64,000 nucleotides of DNA from Pseudopithomyces maydicus (taxonomy: Eukaryota; Ascomycota; Dothideomycetes; Pleosporales; Didymosphaeriaceae): positions 868,001 through 932,000 of the forward strand of contig JANTUC010000008.1 of NCBI GenBank assembly GCA_026873275.1, read 5' to 3'. The notes beneath the pieces were generated by a model, which ran no database searches, was not told the DNA's origin, and saw only the letters and a list, made by a program, of their open reading frames with translations. This document shows positions 12,066-22,365 of the stretch, in pieces (the stretch's first letter is position 1; each line of letters opens with the position of its first letter). Position numbers and translations under genes: made by a program.

Positions 12066-13681
12066 GTCGAGCCGTTGGGTCAACGCGCAGGAGCGATGGG
12101 CGGCAGAGGAACCCGCGACTCGTGGCGGCTGGGAAGCACGGTTAGCGTACGGGCGCGAAGAGCCATCACGACCAGCACCAGGGGCTGCGCAAAGAAAACA
12201 CGGCGGCGGCACCGACAACGTCACGCATCTCCGGGGCAGTGCGCGCGGGAGAGAGGGCTAGAGGCTGCACATACCGATAGATCATGCAAATTGCGCGTCC
12301 TCGGGCTGGGCCTTTGTTTGGCTGAGGTAGGTGCTGCCGATCGGAGCCTGAGGTCACGAGCTTGGGCAAGCAGACGCGCGCGATAGCGGCTCAGCAGGCG
12401 GAAATATTGATACCTCCGGAAAAGGGTTCCTTGGACTACGATGCCGGGAGGGGTTCGGGCGTTGGCGGCTTATTTGCTCGGAATGCGCTCAGTAAGTGGA
12501 GTGTCGCAAAGGCAGCAGACCGACCACCTTGGACTGGTTTTAGCGCCTAGACCACCGCGGTGAGTCGGTACAACCAATTGCTACGCTGCCCTAGCCCGCA
12601 CAACCCCCCATATCTACCCCCATCTACTCCAGACTCACCCCAGACGGGCCTCTTCGCGCCGACGGCCATGCCACATACGAGCCCCGTCCTCTGTCCATGC
12701 TGCAAGCCTGCCGGGCCCAGGCTACCCGCTTGGCCCGTCCACAGACCTGCGAGAGCCTGACACGGCTTGGGCAGACCTGTGGCACGTGACATTTGATATT
12801 CAAGGTTCCAAGGTTCCAAGGTTAGGTACCGTACTTAGCACCAGGTTCCACCTGGGCACCTGGGCAAGTGCCCTGACACGTGCTCCACTTGCGCCCGCGG
12901 GCACCTGAGCACTAGCCCCATACGGAGTCAATGAGGAAACCTCTCCCAGGAGAGACAACCGTTAACAGGTCCAGTCAATCGTCACAGTGGCCCTAGGGCT
13001 CCCGCTGTATCCATATGGATCTATATCTATCAAGCACGTGAGATGGCCCGTCCTAAGCTTTCAAAGCTCCGAGGCCATCTTCTTCATGATTGATCAAGGT
13101 TTTTGCTCACCATTCTGATTTCAAGCGCTTGATTATGTAGCTTACGGATGTTGACCACTGCAAGCTCACTCACTAAACGGCCAGGTGTCGCCGAGATGGG
13201 CTGACTGGACCCAATAAACAATCCAGAGGCAGACTTGTGGGGAGCAAACAGTAGCCGGTAGTTTCACAGACCAACATACGAGCTTCGTTATCTGCAATAA
13301 GGAACCGGGGATAACAACTCTCATATCATATATCTCAAATTGTAACACTAATCCGTCGAGGAAGGCACAAGGAAACCGCTTGCATCCCCATACACCCGTT
13401 TGACGCGGAGATCCCAAAGACGCCGTTATCCTGATGTTTCATTCAACCAATCGATCAATCGAGTACCGTGAAGGAAAACGCTAGAGATGCGAATTGATAA
13501 TAAGAATGACATGATCGGGTTTCCGTTTCCGTTGGAGGCTACTCTCAAATAGGTCCCTGTACGCTCAGGGCATGTGTTGTCCATTTGTATTGGAACTATT
13601 ACTTTAGCGATCGAAAATCGTTCTTAATCATGCCCAACGCGCCTGGTATTCTTTGCCAGGTTAGCATATGAAAAACCAGGC
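12066..13681. other. Intergenic region (SNF5 promoter side)
   Basis: About 1.6 kb without a supportable gene. A short tandem AAGGTTCC motif lies near 12803-12822. Codon-like open stretches around 12200-12760 and 13166-13417 are GC-driven and have no splice or homology support. The region upstream of SNF5 (12066-12400) is presumably its promoter. Confidence 0.5.
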
Positions 13682-14896
13682 TTAGAGGAGCGAGTCAAGC
13701 CTTGTGAAGACGCTCAGGCATGCTGCAACCACCTATAGCCCTTGTTAGCGCAACTACGTATAGAAACCCCGGGTATTCACTCACCTCTAACTGTAACTCC
13801 TTATCCTTGGCGTTGTTGACCTCATCAGTGATGACCTGGCCCAGGTTTGCACCGACACCACCAGAGCCACCCGTCCGCCTCGCAAAAGGCCATTGCGAGT
13901 ATTCTGCAAGTAACTCATCAACCTGAGCAAAGGCGCGTTCTCTTGCTTCATGACCAAGCGTTGTCAGCGCGTTCTCGAGAACGTTCGCTGCATAGGCGGC
14001 GCAGACCATGACAATCGTTCGCAGGTATCTGAACTCCAATTCTTCGGGGAGGAATTGACTTGCGGGTAGGACGACGGTTCGACTGGTAAGCATGTTCCGC
14101 ACTCGTCGCCTAATCTCTTCTTTTGCGCCCCCATCGGCAACCGGGTGTGTCGCCATGTCAAAGAGAAGGAAATTCTTCTTTTCTGTGCGCAAGATGCCCT
14201 TGTCAACAAGACCCTTACACAAGCGTTCGCGCACTTGTTTGAGCTGATATCCTATCTTCATGAGATTCCATGTCTCTCCTATATCCACGTCAGCCTCAAC
14301 ATGTCGAGTTCAACCGCCAACAACATGGGCACATACCACTCATTAGGTCGATCCATGAGTTTACGCTCATCTTCTCGCTTGTCTTCATCATCTTGAGCGC
14401 TTCATCTAGCAGCACCTCGCCTGTAAGCGTATCGTCGATGACCTCGATTACTCGGTCAGCGAGGGGGAACCTCCGGCGCGAGGAATCTTTCTGCATGCTT
14501 ATACGGCCACGGAAAGCCAGTTCTATGACTATACATCCACGAAGTGCATATGAAATGTTGTCATTCCAGAAAGATAGGTATCCCTAGTCCACCATCAGCA
14601 AATGGTTCACCGCAGCGTCTGCCTGCACGCACCTGTTTGTCCTTCAGTCCCATGAGGATGACCTCTTCCATCAATGTCAGCTTGGGCTGTTTGTTTCGCT
14701 CAGCGCTCTCGCTGATGTCTCGCGGGTCGAATGCGATTTTGTGGCCATTGGCTGAGTCCTCGTATGAGGTTTCCGGCGTGCGATCGTCGTTGCGCTTTGG
14801 CACAGGGCTGGAGACGCGGCTGGCTTCGTCTTCACCGTTATTCGCGGCCGCACCGCCGCCCCTTCGGCGGGTCAAGCCAGACGTCGTGGTAGCCAT
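13682..14896 (-). CDS. vps74: Vps74/GOLPH3 (GPP34) Golgi phosphoprotein
   Basis: Peripheral Golgi protein of the GPP34 family. It binds phosphatidylinositol 4-phosphate and glycosyltransferase tails and retains these enzymes in the Golgi. Exons: 14896-14633, 14583-14337, 14278-13785, 13732-13682, total 351 aa, the usual family length. Seen in sequence: a basic/acidic N-terminal tail, then 'KLTLMEEVILMGLKDKQ' and, across the first intron, 'GYLSFWNDNISYALRGC', which holds the Trp used for PI4P binding. Next come 'SSRRRFPLADRVIEVIDD', 'SGETWNLMKIGYQLKQVRERL', 'LFDMATHPVADGG' and 'YAANVLENAL'. The last exon encodes only 'VVAACLSVFTRLDSLL'. All three introns have clean GT-AG ends and preserve frame. 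Confidence 0.95.
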
Positions 14897-15372
14897 CGGG
14901 AGGGTTGTGGAGTGAGCGGGGTGGTCGGAGCCTTTGTTAGGGTGTTCGGGGTGCTGCTCCTATGAGGCGCAGGGATGCGATCGCTAGGGCTGCATATGCG
15001 TTTTCGGAGAGCTAAGACCTGGCGCGACGCGGCGAACGCAGTGGGAGTGAAGGGACTTTACTGCTAGTAAGAGAAGATGTAGATGTGTTTAAACGGGGCT
15101 GTGTCACGGAGCAGAGCAGAGTACGGCTGGCGTGGGATTCACCTCTTGGCGCCCAAACATTTTGGTACGCAGCAGCACGCACGCCATACATACGTGCATT
15201 TGACGATGTAGAGGGGTAAGCATCCATTTTTCTGTCACGAAATACACAAGATGCCAATCCAGGCGACTGTTATACATGCGGAGAGATATATGTAGCACCG
15301 CCAGAGCGGCCTCCGCCCACCCGTTCCCTAGCCATCACTTCCATCTCTCGCAGCCCGTTCCGAACCTATCAC
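14897..15372. other. Intergenic region between VPS74 and ACP genes
   Basis: About 480 bp holding the VPS74 promoter and the 3' flank of the ACP gene. I see no gene or repeat in it. Confidence 0.5.
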
Positions 15373-16045
15373 CTAGTGCGCTGCGTGTTGGTTAGGTTTG
15401 GTGAAGCTGCAGTCCAGGATAGATGGGGTTGCATACCATCGGGCTGGGCCAAGATGTATTCGACTGCTTGCTTGACTGTGATATCGTCAGTACGGAGTAA
15501 CGTTGGCAGGACCGGCGCACATACCGCTGTGAATAGCATCCGCTTGCTTATCCGGAATCTCAATGCTGAACTCCTGGCATGTTGTCAGATGTGCTTCCAC
15601 GCGTATCCTGCTTCTTCACCGACCTCCTCAATTGCCATGACAACTTCCACGGTGTCGAGACTGTCTAGGCCAAGATCGTTGTGGAAGTGCGACTCGCCGT
15701 TCAACTGGATCGCGTGAGTTACTGCTTTATCGCTTGTGCAATTGTATCATGTACCTTGGAAGTATCGGTGACCTATTTCGCATTAGCCGAAGCGTCATCT
15801 CTCCATCACATCGTCGTTACCTTGTCGAAGTTCTTCAGCAAGTCCATTATTCTGCCCTCAACTTCATCTTTCGAGAGACCGGCTGACGAGGCATAGCATC
15901 GAACCGCCTGGAAGCGCGCGGAGGGAACAATTTGCTTGGCCTGAGACAGGGAGCTTCGCGCAATGGGGCGAGCAATTGGTGCCTGCCACCGGGGAGCAGC
16001 GCGAACGGCTTGCCTGGCGGACCTGACGAGGGCTGTGCGGAACAT
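15373..16045 (-). CDS. ACP1: Mitochondrial acyl carrier protein (complex I accessory / mtFAS II)
   Basis: Small mitochondrial acyl carrier protein. It carries acyl chains on a 4'-phosphopantetheine arm for mitochondrial fatty acid (lipoate) synthesis and is also an LYR-partner subunit of complex I. Six exons: 16045-15821, 15772-15755 (18 nt), 15704-15624, 15573-15525, 15475-15437, 15380-15373 (8 nt); 139 aa. The N-terminus is an Arg/Ala-rich mitochondrial targeting sequence (FRTALVRSARQAVRAAPR). The attachment Ser is in 'DLGLDSLDTVEVVMAIEEEF'. 'IEIPDKQADAIHSVKQAVEY' and the terminal 'AQPDAH' are standard for the family, and that ending fixes the last 8-nt exon. It is transcribed divergently from NDUFS8, another complex I gene. 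Confidence 0.93.
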
Positions 16046-16431
16046 TTTGGGGAGTACTGGGGAGGGTGCTAGGGTGGAGGATGTCGAGACTGAGTCGGAT
16101 AGGATTGATGCTCGGCCCTTCGCTAGCTCTTTCCTTTGAGCTTCGATTAGGTAAGCGCAAGCGTCACTGGGAGCCAGAGTAACCCGCCCCGGCGACTGCC
16201 TTGATGACAGAGGAGACGCACAACACGATCAAGCAGTTGTAGACCACCGGGGAATCCAATTGGCTCAAGTTCTTCGACCAAAAGTTCGCCTCTCTGCTCG
16301 TTTTGCAGTTGTTGACGTCGTGCATTGGACAGCCAATCAGAGCTAACCAGTTACTGCTCCAACTTCATCCGCAGCTCATCGCAACCTCGCACCTCGACAA
16401 CCCCCAGCGGCGTGACTACTCCACTCACACA
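16046..16431. promoter_or_regulatory. Shared divergent promoter of ACP and NDUFS8
   Basis: The 386 bp between the two start codons must hold both promoters and both 5' UTRs. Both genes encode complex I-associated mitochondrial proteins. No specific factor site was identified with confidence. Confidence 0.6.
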
Positions 16432-17242
16432 ATGGCCAGCACCCGGTCGTTGACCATGCTGGCGCGCGCTCGTCCAGCTGCTACACTCTTCAGACCCGCC
16501 GCCTTCGCCGCCGGGCGCCTCCCCTCGCCCGCCACCGTCGCACTCTTCTCCACCACCTTCCCTCGAGCCGCGACCCCAGCCGGACCACCTCCCCCGGCTT
16601 TCGGTTACCTCCGCCTAAGAAATGGGATGAAGGAGAGGGTGCATTGGACCGTGCCGGCAAGTACTTCTTGCTGGTTGAGATGTTCCGCGGCATGTACATC
16701 CTGTTGGAGCAGTTTTTCCGACCTCCGTGAGTAGGCCAACAGGCGCTGAAAGGCGCTAAATCGTGGTTCTGGGGTGGTTATTGACGGCTCCAAAGCTACA
16801 CCATCATGTATCCCTTCGAAAAGGGCCCCATTTCACCCCGCTTCCGAGGCGAGCACGCGCTGCGAAGGTATCCCACGGGTGAGGAGCGTTGCATTGCTTG
16901 CAAGCTTTGCGAAGCCATCTGCCCAGCTCAGGCCATTACCATTGAGGCTGAGGAGCGTATGGATGGCAGCAGAAGGACCACTCGGTATGATATTGACATG
17001 ACCAAGTGTATTTACTGCGGTCTGTGCCAAGAGAGTTGCCCAGTTGATGCAATTGTGGAAAGTAAGTGAAGACAAAAATCTCTGCATGTCTACCTGATTA
17101 ACAGGGAACAGGTCCTAATGCAGAATACGCTACTGAGACTAGGGAGGAGTTGCTGTACAACAAGGAAAAACTGTTGGCGAACGGCGATAAATGGGAGCCT
17201 GAAATTGCCGCTGCTGCTCGTGCAGATGCGCCTTACCGGTAA
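16432..17242 (+). CDS. NDUFS8: NADH:ubiquinone oxidoreductase 23 kDa subunit (NDUFS8/TYKY), apparent 1-nt frameshift
   Basis: Complex I peripheral-arm subunit holding iron-sulfur clusters N6a and N6b between the matrix arm and the quinone site. Exons: 16432-16726, 16796-17061, 17112-17242. The N-terminus is a mitochondrial presequence rich in Ala, Arg and Ser. The core contains 'YPFEKGPISPRFRGEHALRR' and two 4Fe-4S motifs, CIACKLCEAICP and CIYCGLCQESCP. The C-terminus ends 'AAAARADAPYR', as in Neurospora homologues. The frame breaks at CCCCCGG (16591-16597). One extra base restores GFRLPPPKKWDEG, a strongly conserved block, and gives 230 aa, the expected size. Such a core complex I gene is unlikely to be a pseudogene here, so a consensus error is favoured. 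Confidence 0.93.
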
Positions 17243-17635
17243 ATGTGAAAGGTTATTAGGGGGAGGGGAGAGGGGATTTACAGGAGCGTAGCGGATTTGC
17301 AGACGTGTAAATATAGGGGGCTCAAAGCAGTATCGGCAATTCTGATTTCCTATGTGACATATTTTTCGTTCATTGTCATATTCCCAGTCGCCCCTTCGAG
17401 CGAAGCTCCTGTAGCATGGGAAACGTCACTCTAACAATTTTTGGAAGGCCTTTCATTTTTCGTGAGATGGCCCCATCCGGAGCTGATTGACCCAGAATCG
17501 TACTCACGCCTACGTTATCGATGTGGAATCGCAGAAGTTATCTATTCGTCAGCCAATGCGCCAGAAATGCTACGCTAATCCAATATTCATTTCCTTGTAC
17601 ATGTTACAGATCCTTTCAAAACGCTCCTGTGACCC
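17243..17635. other. Convergent 3' region between NDUFS8 and RRP14
   Basis: This 393-bp spacer separates two genes that converge on it. It presumably contains both 3' UTRs and polyadenylation signals. No gene or repeat is visible. Confidence 0.5.
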
Positions 17636-19374
17636 TTATTTCGCCTTGAAGGTACCCTCAAAGCCGGCACGCTTCTTCACTTTCTTGCCTGGTTTTCCCA
17701 CCTTCTTCTTACCCTTCACACCCTTCTCGTCCCTCCGCTTCCGTAGGTTGTCCTCGCGTTTCTTCTGCCTGGCTTCCTTGCCCTTCTCCACGGCTTCCTT
17801 GCGGTCACCCCACTCCCGTGAACTCTTGGCTTTCTGTTTGTCTAGCCGCTTGACACTCTTCTTCAGTAGTTTTGGATCATCATGCACGCGTTCGCCCTGC
17901 GCCCTTTTCTTTGCATTGAGCCACAGATCCTGCTCCTGGATCTTATTACGCTTTTCCTCGTCAAGCGCATTGAGACGGGCTTGCTTGTTCTTGGCTGCTT
18001 CCAGGGCGGTCTTCGCGTCAGATCTCCCTTTTTGTTTCTTTGACTCTCGAAATCCGGATAGGTCTCCCTCAAGCTGTTTTCCATCACTCCATGCCACACG
18101 GCCGAAACTTAAATTCCGGTCTCGGTCTGGTGATGAGCGATGTGAGAAAATGGATGGTGAGCCAGAACCACCGCGTATCCGTGCAAGTTGTTCTTCTGCC
18201 TTCAGGCGCTCTTCGTCCTCTTGGGCGAGTTGCCGCTGTGCCTTCTTGGCTGCTTTGCGCTCTGCTTCCTTCTTCCTCCGAGCTTCGATCAACTCAGCAC
18301 GGTTCTTTGCAGGTCGGCCGTCGGGACCATCAGCTTTCCTTTTGGAGCGCATTTCTTCGAGACGTGCCTGCAATCGAGCGCGAAACTCTTCATGCTTCTT
18401 CTGGTCGGGTATCAAAGATTTCTTTTCCTTGTGAGGAGCGGCAGCTGGGGGTGGCATCGAAGACGATGAAGAGGCTGCCGAGGCCACGGATGTTGTGGAG
18501 GCATTGGAGTCGGCAGCAGATGGGGTGGCGGTAAATTGCTCGTCGTCGACCAGACCACTGACGTCCATGGCTTGTATCTGGTCGTCGTCTTGCTCTTCGT
18601 GATCCTCGACACCATCTGCAGCGTTATCCTGGCCGTCTTCCTCTCCGTCCTCGTCTTCACCGTCGTCCTCTTCAGGCCCGACAGTGTCAGTCAAGGTTTT
18701 GCTGAACTCCTGTTGCTGTGCCTTTTTTGCCTGCTGAGTTTGTTGCTTCTGTGCTTGCTTCTCCTTCTTCCTCTCACGCTGGGCCTGCTTCTTCTCGGCC
18801 TTGGCCTTGGCTCGCGCTTCCTGGGCGGCTCGTTTCTCCTCGTTCTTCGTCTGCTTGCTCAGAGCGGCGTCGGTGGCGTCGGCGGGGTCGGCGTCGGCAT
18901 CCTTGGCAGTCTTCTGCTTTTTCGTCTTGCCCGACGGCGCCTTCATACCCTCTCCTGGCTTCTCCTTCTCAATGCCCATGTCCAAGTCGGAAGAGTCGTC
19001 ACCGCTGGCGTCGGCCTCAAGCTCTCGCTTTCGCTTCCGGGCATTCTCCTCGAGGACATCGAGGGCGCTCTTGTGGTTTGCAGGGTCCAGCTTTGCTCGC
19101 TTGGCTGCCTGTCGCTCCGCTTTGGACTGCTTCTTGCCCACCCGTGTCCATTCTGTCTGCAGTACACTTAGCGGCTGGGGACGGCGGCGGCAGGAAGGCA
19201 ACGTACGCTGGTGATGCTCTCGTCCTTGCCGTAGTAGTCCTTCGCGGGTATCAAGGACATCAAGCCCTCAAAGGCGCGCTGGTGCGTCTTCAATCGCGCC
19301 TGGTTTTGGGGTCAGCGGCGCGTACAGAGGAAGCGGGGAAGGCGCCTGCTGCTTGCCTCGAGATCGTCAGCCAT
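17636..19374 (-). CDS. RRP14: SURF6/Rrp14 ribosome biogenesis protein
   Basis: Nucleolar SURF6-family protein needed for rRNA processing and ribosomal subunit assembly. Exons: 19374-19357, 19299-19207, 19156-17636; 543 aa. The N-terminus across exons 1-2 reads 'MADDLEARLKTHQRAFEGLM' followed by 'SLIPAKDYYG', the Rrp14 N-terminal domain. The C-terminal SURF6 domain (about residues 300-470) contains 'RARLQARLEEMRSKRKADGP', 'GRPAKNRAELIEARRKKEAE' and 'RLNALDEEKRNKIQEQDLWL'. The protein ends in a very basic K/R tail. The middle is acidic and low in complexity. Intron 1 begins GCAAGC, a GC-AG intron, and is required to join MADDLE in frame to the conserved ARLKTHQRAF block. No frameshift was seen. 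Confidence 0.9.
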
Positions 19375-19852
19375 GACTACCACGTATGTGCTGTTTGTCG
19401 GCGGGCTGTGCTGTCCAGATGGCTGTGCTCCGGCAAGGGAAGAAAGCGTCGTCAGGCAGGGCAGCAGCTGGGTGGGAGAGTCGTGTGCACCTGGTGAAGG
19501 CTGGTGCGGAAAATCCGAAAATTGGCAGTCGTGCCAAGATTTACAATTTTAGCGCATTCTCAGGGCGGTCACGGCGGCACTATCAGTTCCGCCCGCGCCT
19601 GGATGGACTGCCTCATGGCCTGCGGCGTCGACTTTGCTCACTGCTGCCATCCACCTGGCTGCCTGTTGGCTGCTGGCTGCGCGCGCGCTGCCCCCACCCC
19701 CGTCGTTGCGCGAGGCGTGGCGAGTGCCCTGCGACGCCCTGGCACGAGCACCTGCTGTGCCCGCCGCACACCAAGTACGCGTCCAGGCACTGCCACAGCC
19801 AGCGCAATATAGGACGCCCGGGCGCCAGATAGCATCGTCGTGACCCTTCACC
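19375..19852. promoter_or_regulatory. Divergent promoter region of RRP14 and the 19853 gene
   Basis: This 478-bp GC-rich spacer lies between two divergent start codons, so both promoters should be here. There is no coding support inside it. Confidence 0.5.
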
Positions 19853-21435
19853 ATGTCCGTACCGGCCATCCAGGCCAGGTCTCTGTCCACGCTCACCTCC
19901 CTTGCTTCGAACCCTCCGCCCTATCCCAGGAACCCCACTCACGTGAGAAACGAGCCGCTGGTGCTGTACATCGCTCGCGTGCCTGGCAGCAGAGGTGCGC
20001 CCGCTCCTCAGCTTCATGCCCTTCGCGTCTGATCATCTGCAGATGTTTTTCTGTCCCCCATGAAGCCTCGCGAAAAGGTCGTCACCGCAGAGGACATCCA
20101 AAACTCGCTGTATTTCATCCATGTCGAACAGCCGGGAGACGCACAGCTCATCGACCCCCCGCCGTCTCTGCAGCCTCCGCATCCAGACCTGCGTCCCGAT
20201 TCTTCTCATGGTCCAATCCCACGCAAGCCTGTCTCCGACTCTACCATGACCAAGCGGAAGCCCGTCCCGGCAACCTTGGCCCCGGCCCACGCTTTCGAGA
20301 ACTCCAATTCTGCTACTTCGTTAGGCCCTGATTATCGTCGACCCCGACCATTCGAGGGCGCTCCATGTGAAGACGAAAATAGGCCTCCGTTTCCGCCTAG
20401 ACCGACCGAGAAACCGGCACCTTTAGGAATATCATTGACCCTCATCAGGCGGGACCCCGCTTCTAGCGCACAGTGGAATGTTGCTCGTATTGAAGACCCC
20501 CTAGTTCTGGATGCGTCTTCTTCTTCTCCGGCGAACGATCTCAGCACCAAACGGAAAACTGGAGCTCCCGCCTACATTGAAATCACCAACCCTGGCTATT
20601 CCAAGTTTCTTCACGCTCGGCCGACATCGCCACTAAGTCGTGAAACCAACACTCGACCCTCTCCAGGTACCACCGGAACCGGGATAGATGACCGTGACGG
20701 TGTATTTCGTAGGAGAGTGTGGATGGAAGCTGGGAAATCTTCCAATGGAGACTCCGGACATAGAAGGCTGAAATCGTACGATTCCAATGCGCTTGGAGCC
20801 ACCCCTAGAAGTAGCTTAGAAGCTGTACAACGCGACAGATTGTCCATGGATGCTCGCCCTTCACCCGTGTCTCTCCGTGAGAACCAGTCATATAGCAGTA
20901 CCCAGAGCTATGAAACGCAGTCCGCTTTTCGTGGATATGTTTTTACGAGCCCTTGGAACGGCCGCTGTGAATTCGTCACCGGCGCTGGCGGTGGGTCGTT
21001 AAAGGTATGCACACTCTCCAAGTGCACTCATCAACCCCGCTAAAATTAGACCAGTGTCGACATATAGTACCTGGCCTACAAGGAGCTCTTCCAATTGCTC
21101 TACCCGTTAGTGAACTTCGTTTTAATCTCCCGGGCAACTCGAAGGCCTCGACCCCTCGGGGCGAAGAGTCTTCTAAGCGCTCATCTTTCTTCCATCGACC
21201 TCTGCACAGCCGTAATAACTCTTCCGTATCCGATGTGCAAATTGTCGGCTCTGAGGAGGTTCGGCGCTCACTTGAACGTATGGACTTGTCGTTGGGACAA
21301 GAATATGCCGGAGGAGGTTTTGGAGGAAAACGAGCCAAGTTAGGCAAGCTGATCATTGAGGATGAAGGATTGAAGATGGTGGATCTTTTGGTTGCTGCGA
21401 ACATGGCGCTGTGGTGGAGAGCTTATGAGAGATGA
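19853..21435 (+). CDS. Conserved fungal protein of unknown function
   Basis: Three exons: 19853-19994, 20043-21004, 21055-21435; 494 aa. I recognise this as a conserved protein family of filamentous ascomycetes but know no function. The N-terminus runs from MSVPAIQARSLS through 'NEPLVLYIARVPGSR' into 'DVFLSPMKPREKVVTAEDIQ' and 'NSLYFIHVEQP' across intron 1, which supports the upstream first exon. The middle is proline/serine-rich. The ordered C-terminal half has 'GYVFTSPWNGRCEFVTGAGG', 'LKCRHIVPGLQGALPIALPV', 'SELRFNLP', 'EYAGGGFGGKRAKLGKLIIE' and 'LLVAANMALWWRAYER' at the end. No signal peptide and no obvious catalytic motif are seen. The final hydrophobic helix could be an interaction or membrane-associated segment. 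Confidence 0.82.
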
Positions 21436-22288
21436 GACCATGGTCTTGGGCAAGCAGGTGTCAAAACCAAATAGTTAACCAAAGCTTAAGTGGCTGCAAA
21501 AGCCACACGTTCAAGCCTAAGCGTTCCAGCGGATATGTTATAGTGACATGATCCTGGCAAATTCTAAGCAGGCATGCTGGGTGATCACGGCTATGTTTGC
21601 TGTCTTTTCTCTCCACTTGCTCACCCTCCAAATTGTCTCTTCGGATAGCCTTCTCGGATTATCGTAACTCCTGGTCGTTGAGATGTGCATTACGCTGAGA
21701 TTTGGATTTTAGTATATATTAATTGGCCAAATATATGTTTAGAACCCTCATACCGGTTCATGCTGATTGTTTTCTTTGCTTGGTGATTCCATTTCATACA
21801 TACCTTCACGGTATTTTGGTGGACATTCGATAGAATTGGTATTAGTGTATATGTAAATAGAGCAAAGAGTTAGATAATGAGTACCTTAGATACAGATTAC
21901 TGGCTGGGCAGCTTTTATGACCAACGATGAGGTAATATCAATTTCTCTGGTTGTCCCTTCGTGACTCCTAGTAACTAGGCTATTCCATATGGCCTCACTA
22001 TAATCATTATCACCGGGTATCCTGCTATGTAGCTGAATGCTGGTTGGCAATGTTGCTGATAACATTTATAACACTTGCGTCACATTTATTGTACAGCACT
22101 CATTGCCCGTCTTTGACTTTATTAGGCAGCGGAATAAAGCATTAAACCATCACCTATTTGACATGTTCGGGATCTGAAACATGACAATCAAAATCGGTCA
22201 TTACGATCTTTCATCCATATTTGAAATCTCAACTTGATTAATTTTCAATTCGATTGAGTTTTAATATGCAAAAAGATAAGAAGATGAC
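21436..22288. other. AT-rich intergenic region upstream of the tRNA locus
   Basis: About 850 bp of relatively AT-rich sequence without a supportable protein gene. It separates the housekeeping block from the tRNA gene. Base composition drops clearly compared with the flanking coding regions. No terminal inverted repeats were recognised. Confidence 0.45.
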
Positions 22289-22346
22289 CACATGTAGTAG
22301 ACTCGAACCACAGCACTTTTTCAGTGCGAGCAAAAACAAAAAGAAG

Positions 22347-22352
22347 AAAAAA
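22347..22352 (-). terminator. Pol III T6 terminator of tRNA-Met
   Basis: On the minus strand a run of six T begins 14 nt past the tRNA 3' end, inside a longer T-rich stretch. This fits an RNA polymerase III terminator and suggests the locus is transcribed. Confidence 0.65.
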
Positions 22353-22365
22353 GAAATGTGCTTCT

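Noticed and set aside
15400..15436. 30-nt alternative last intron in the ACP gene
   Set aside because: The 56-nt intron with a CTAAC branch site gives the family-standard ending, so the shorter choice was dropped.
17487..18434. 315-aa open frame on the plus strand opposite RRP14
   Set aside because: It is an antisense shadow of a lysine/glutamate-rich exon; its Ser/Phe/Arg-rich composition is what the reverse complement of such codons gives, and it has no start context or homology.
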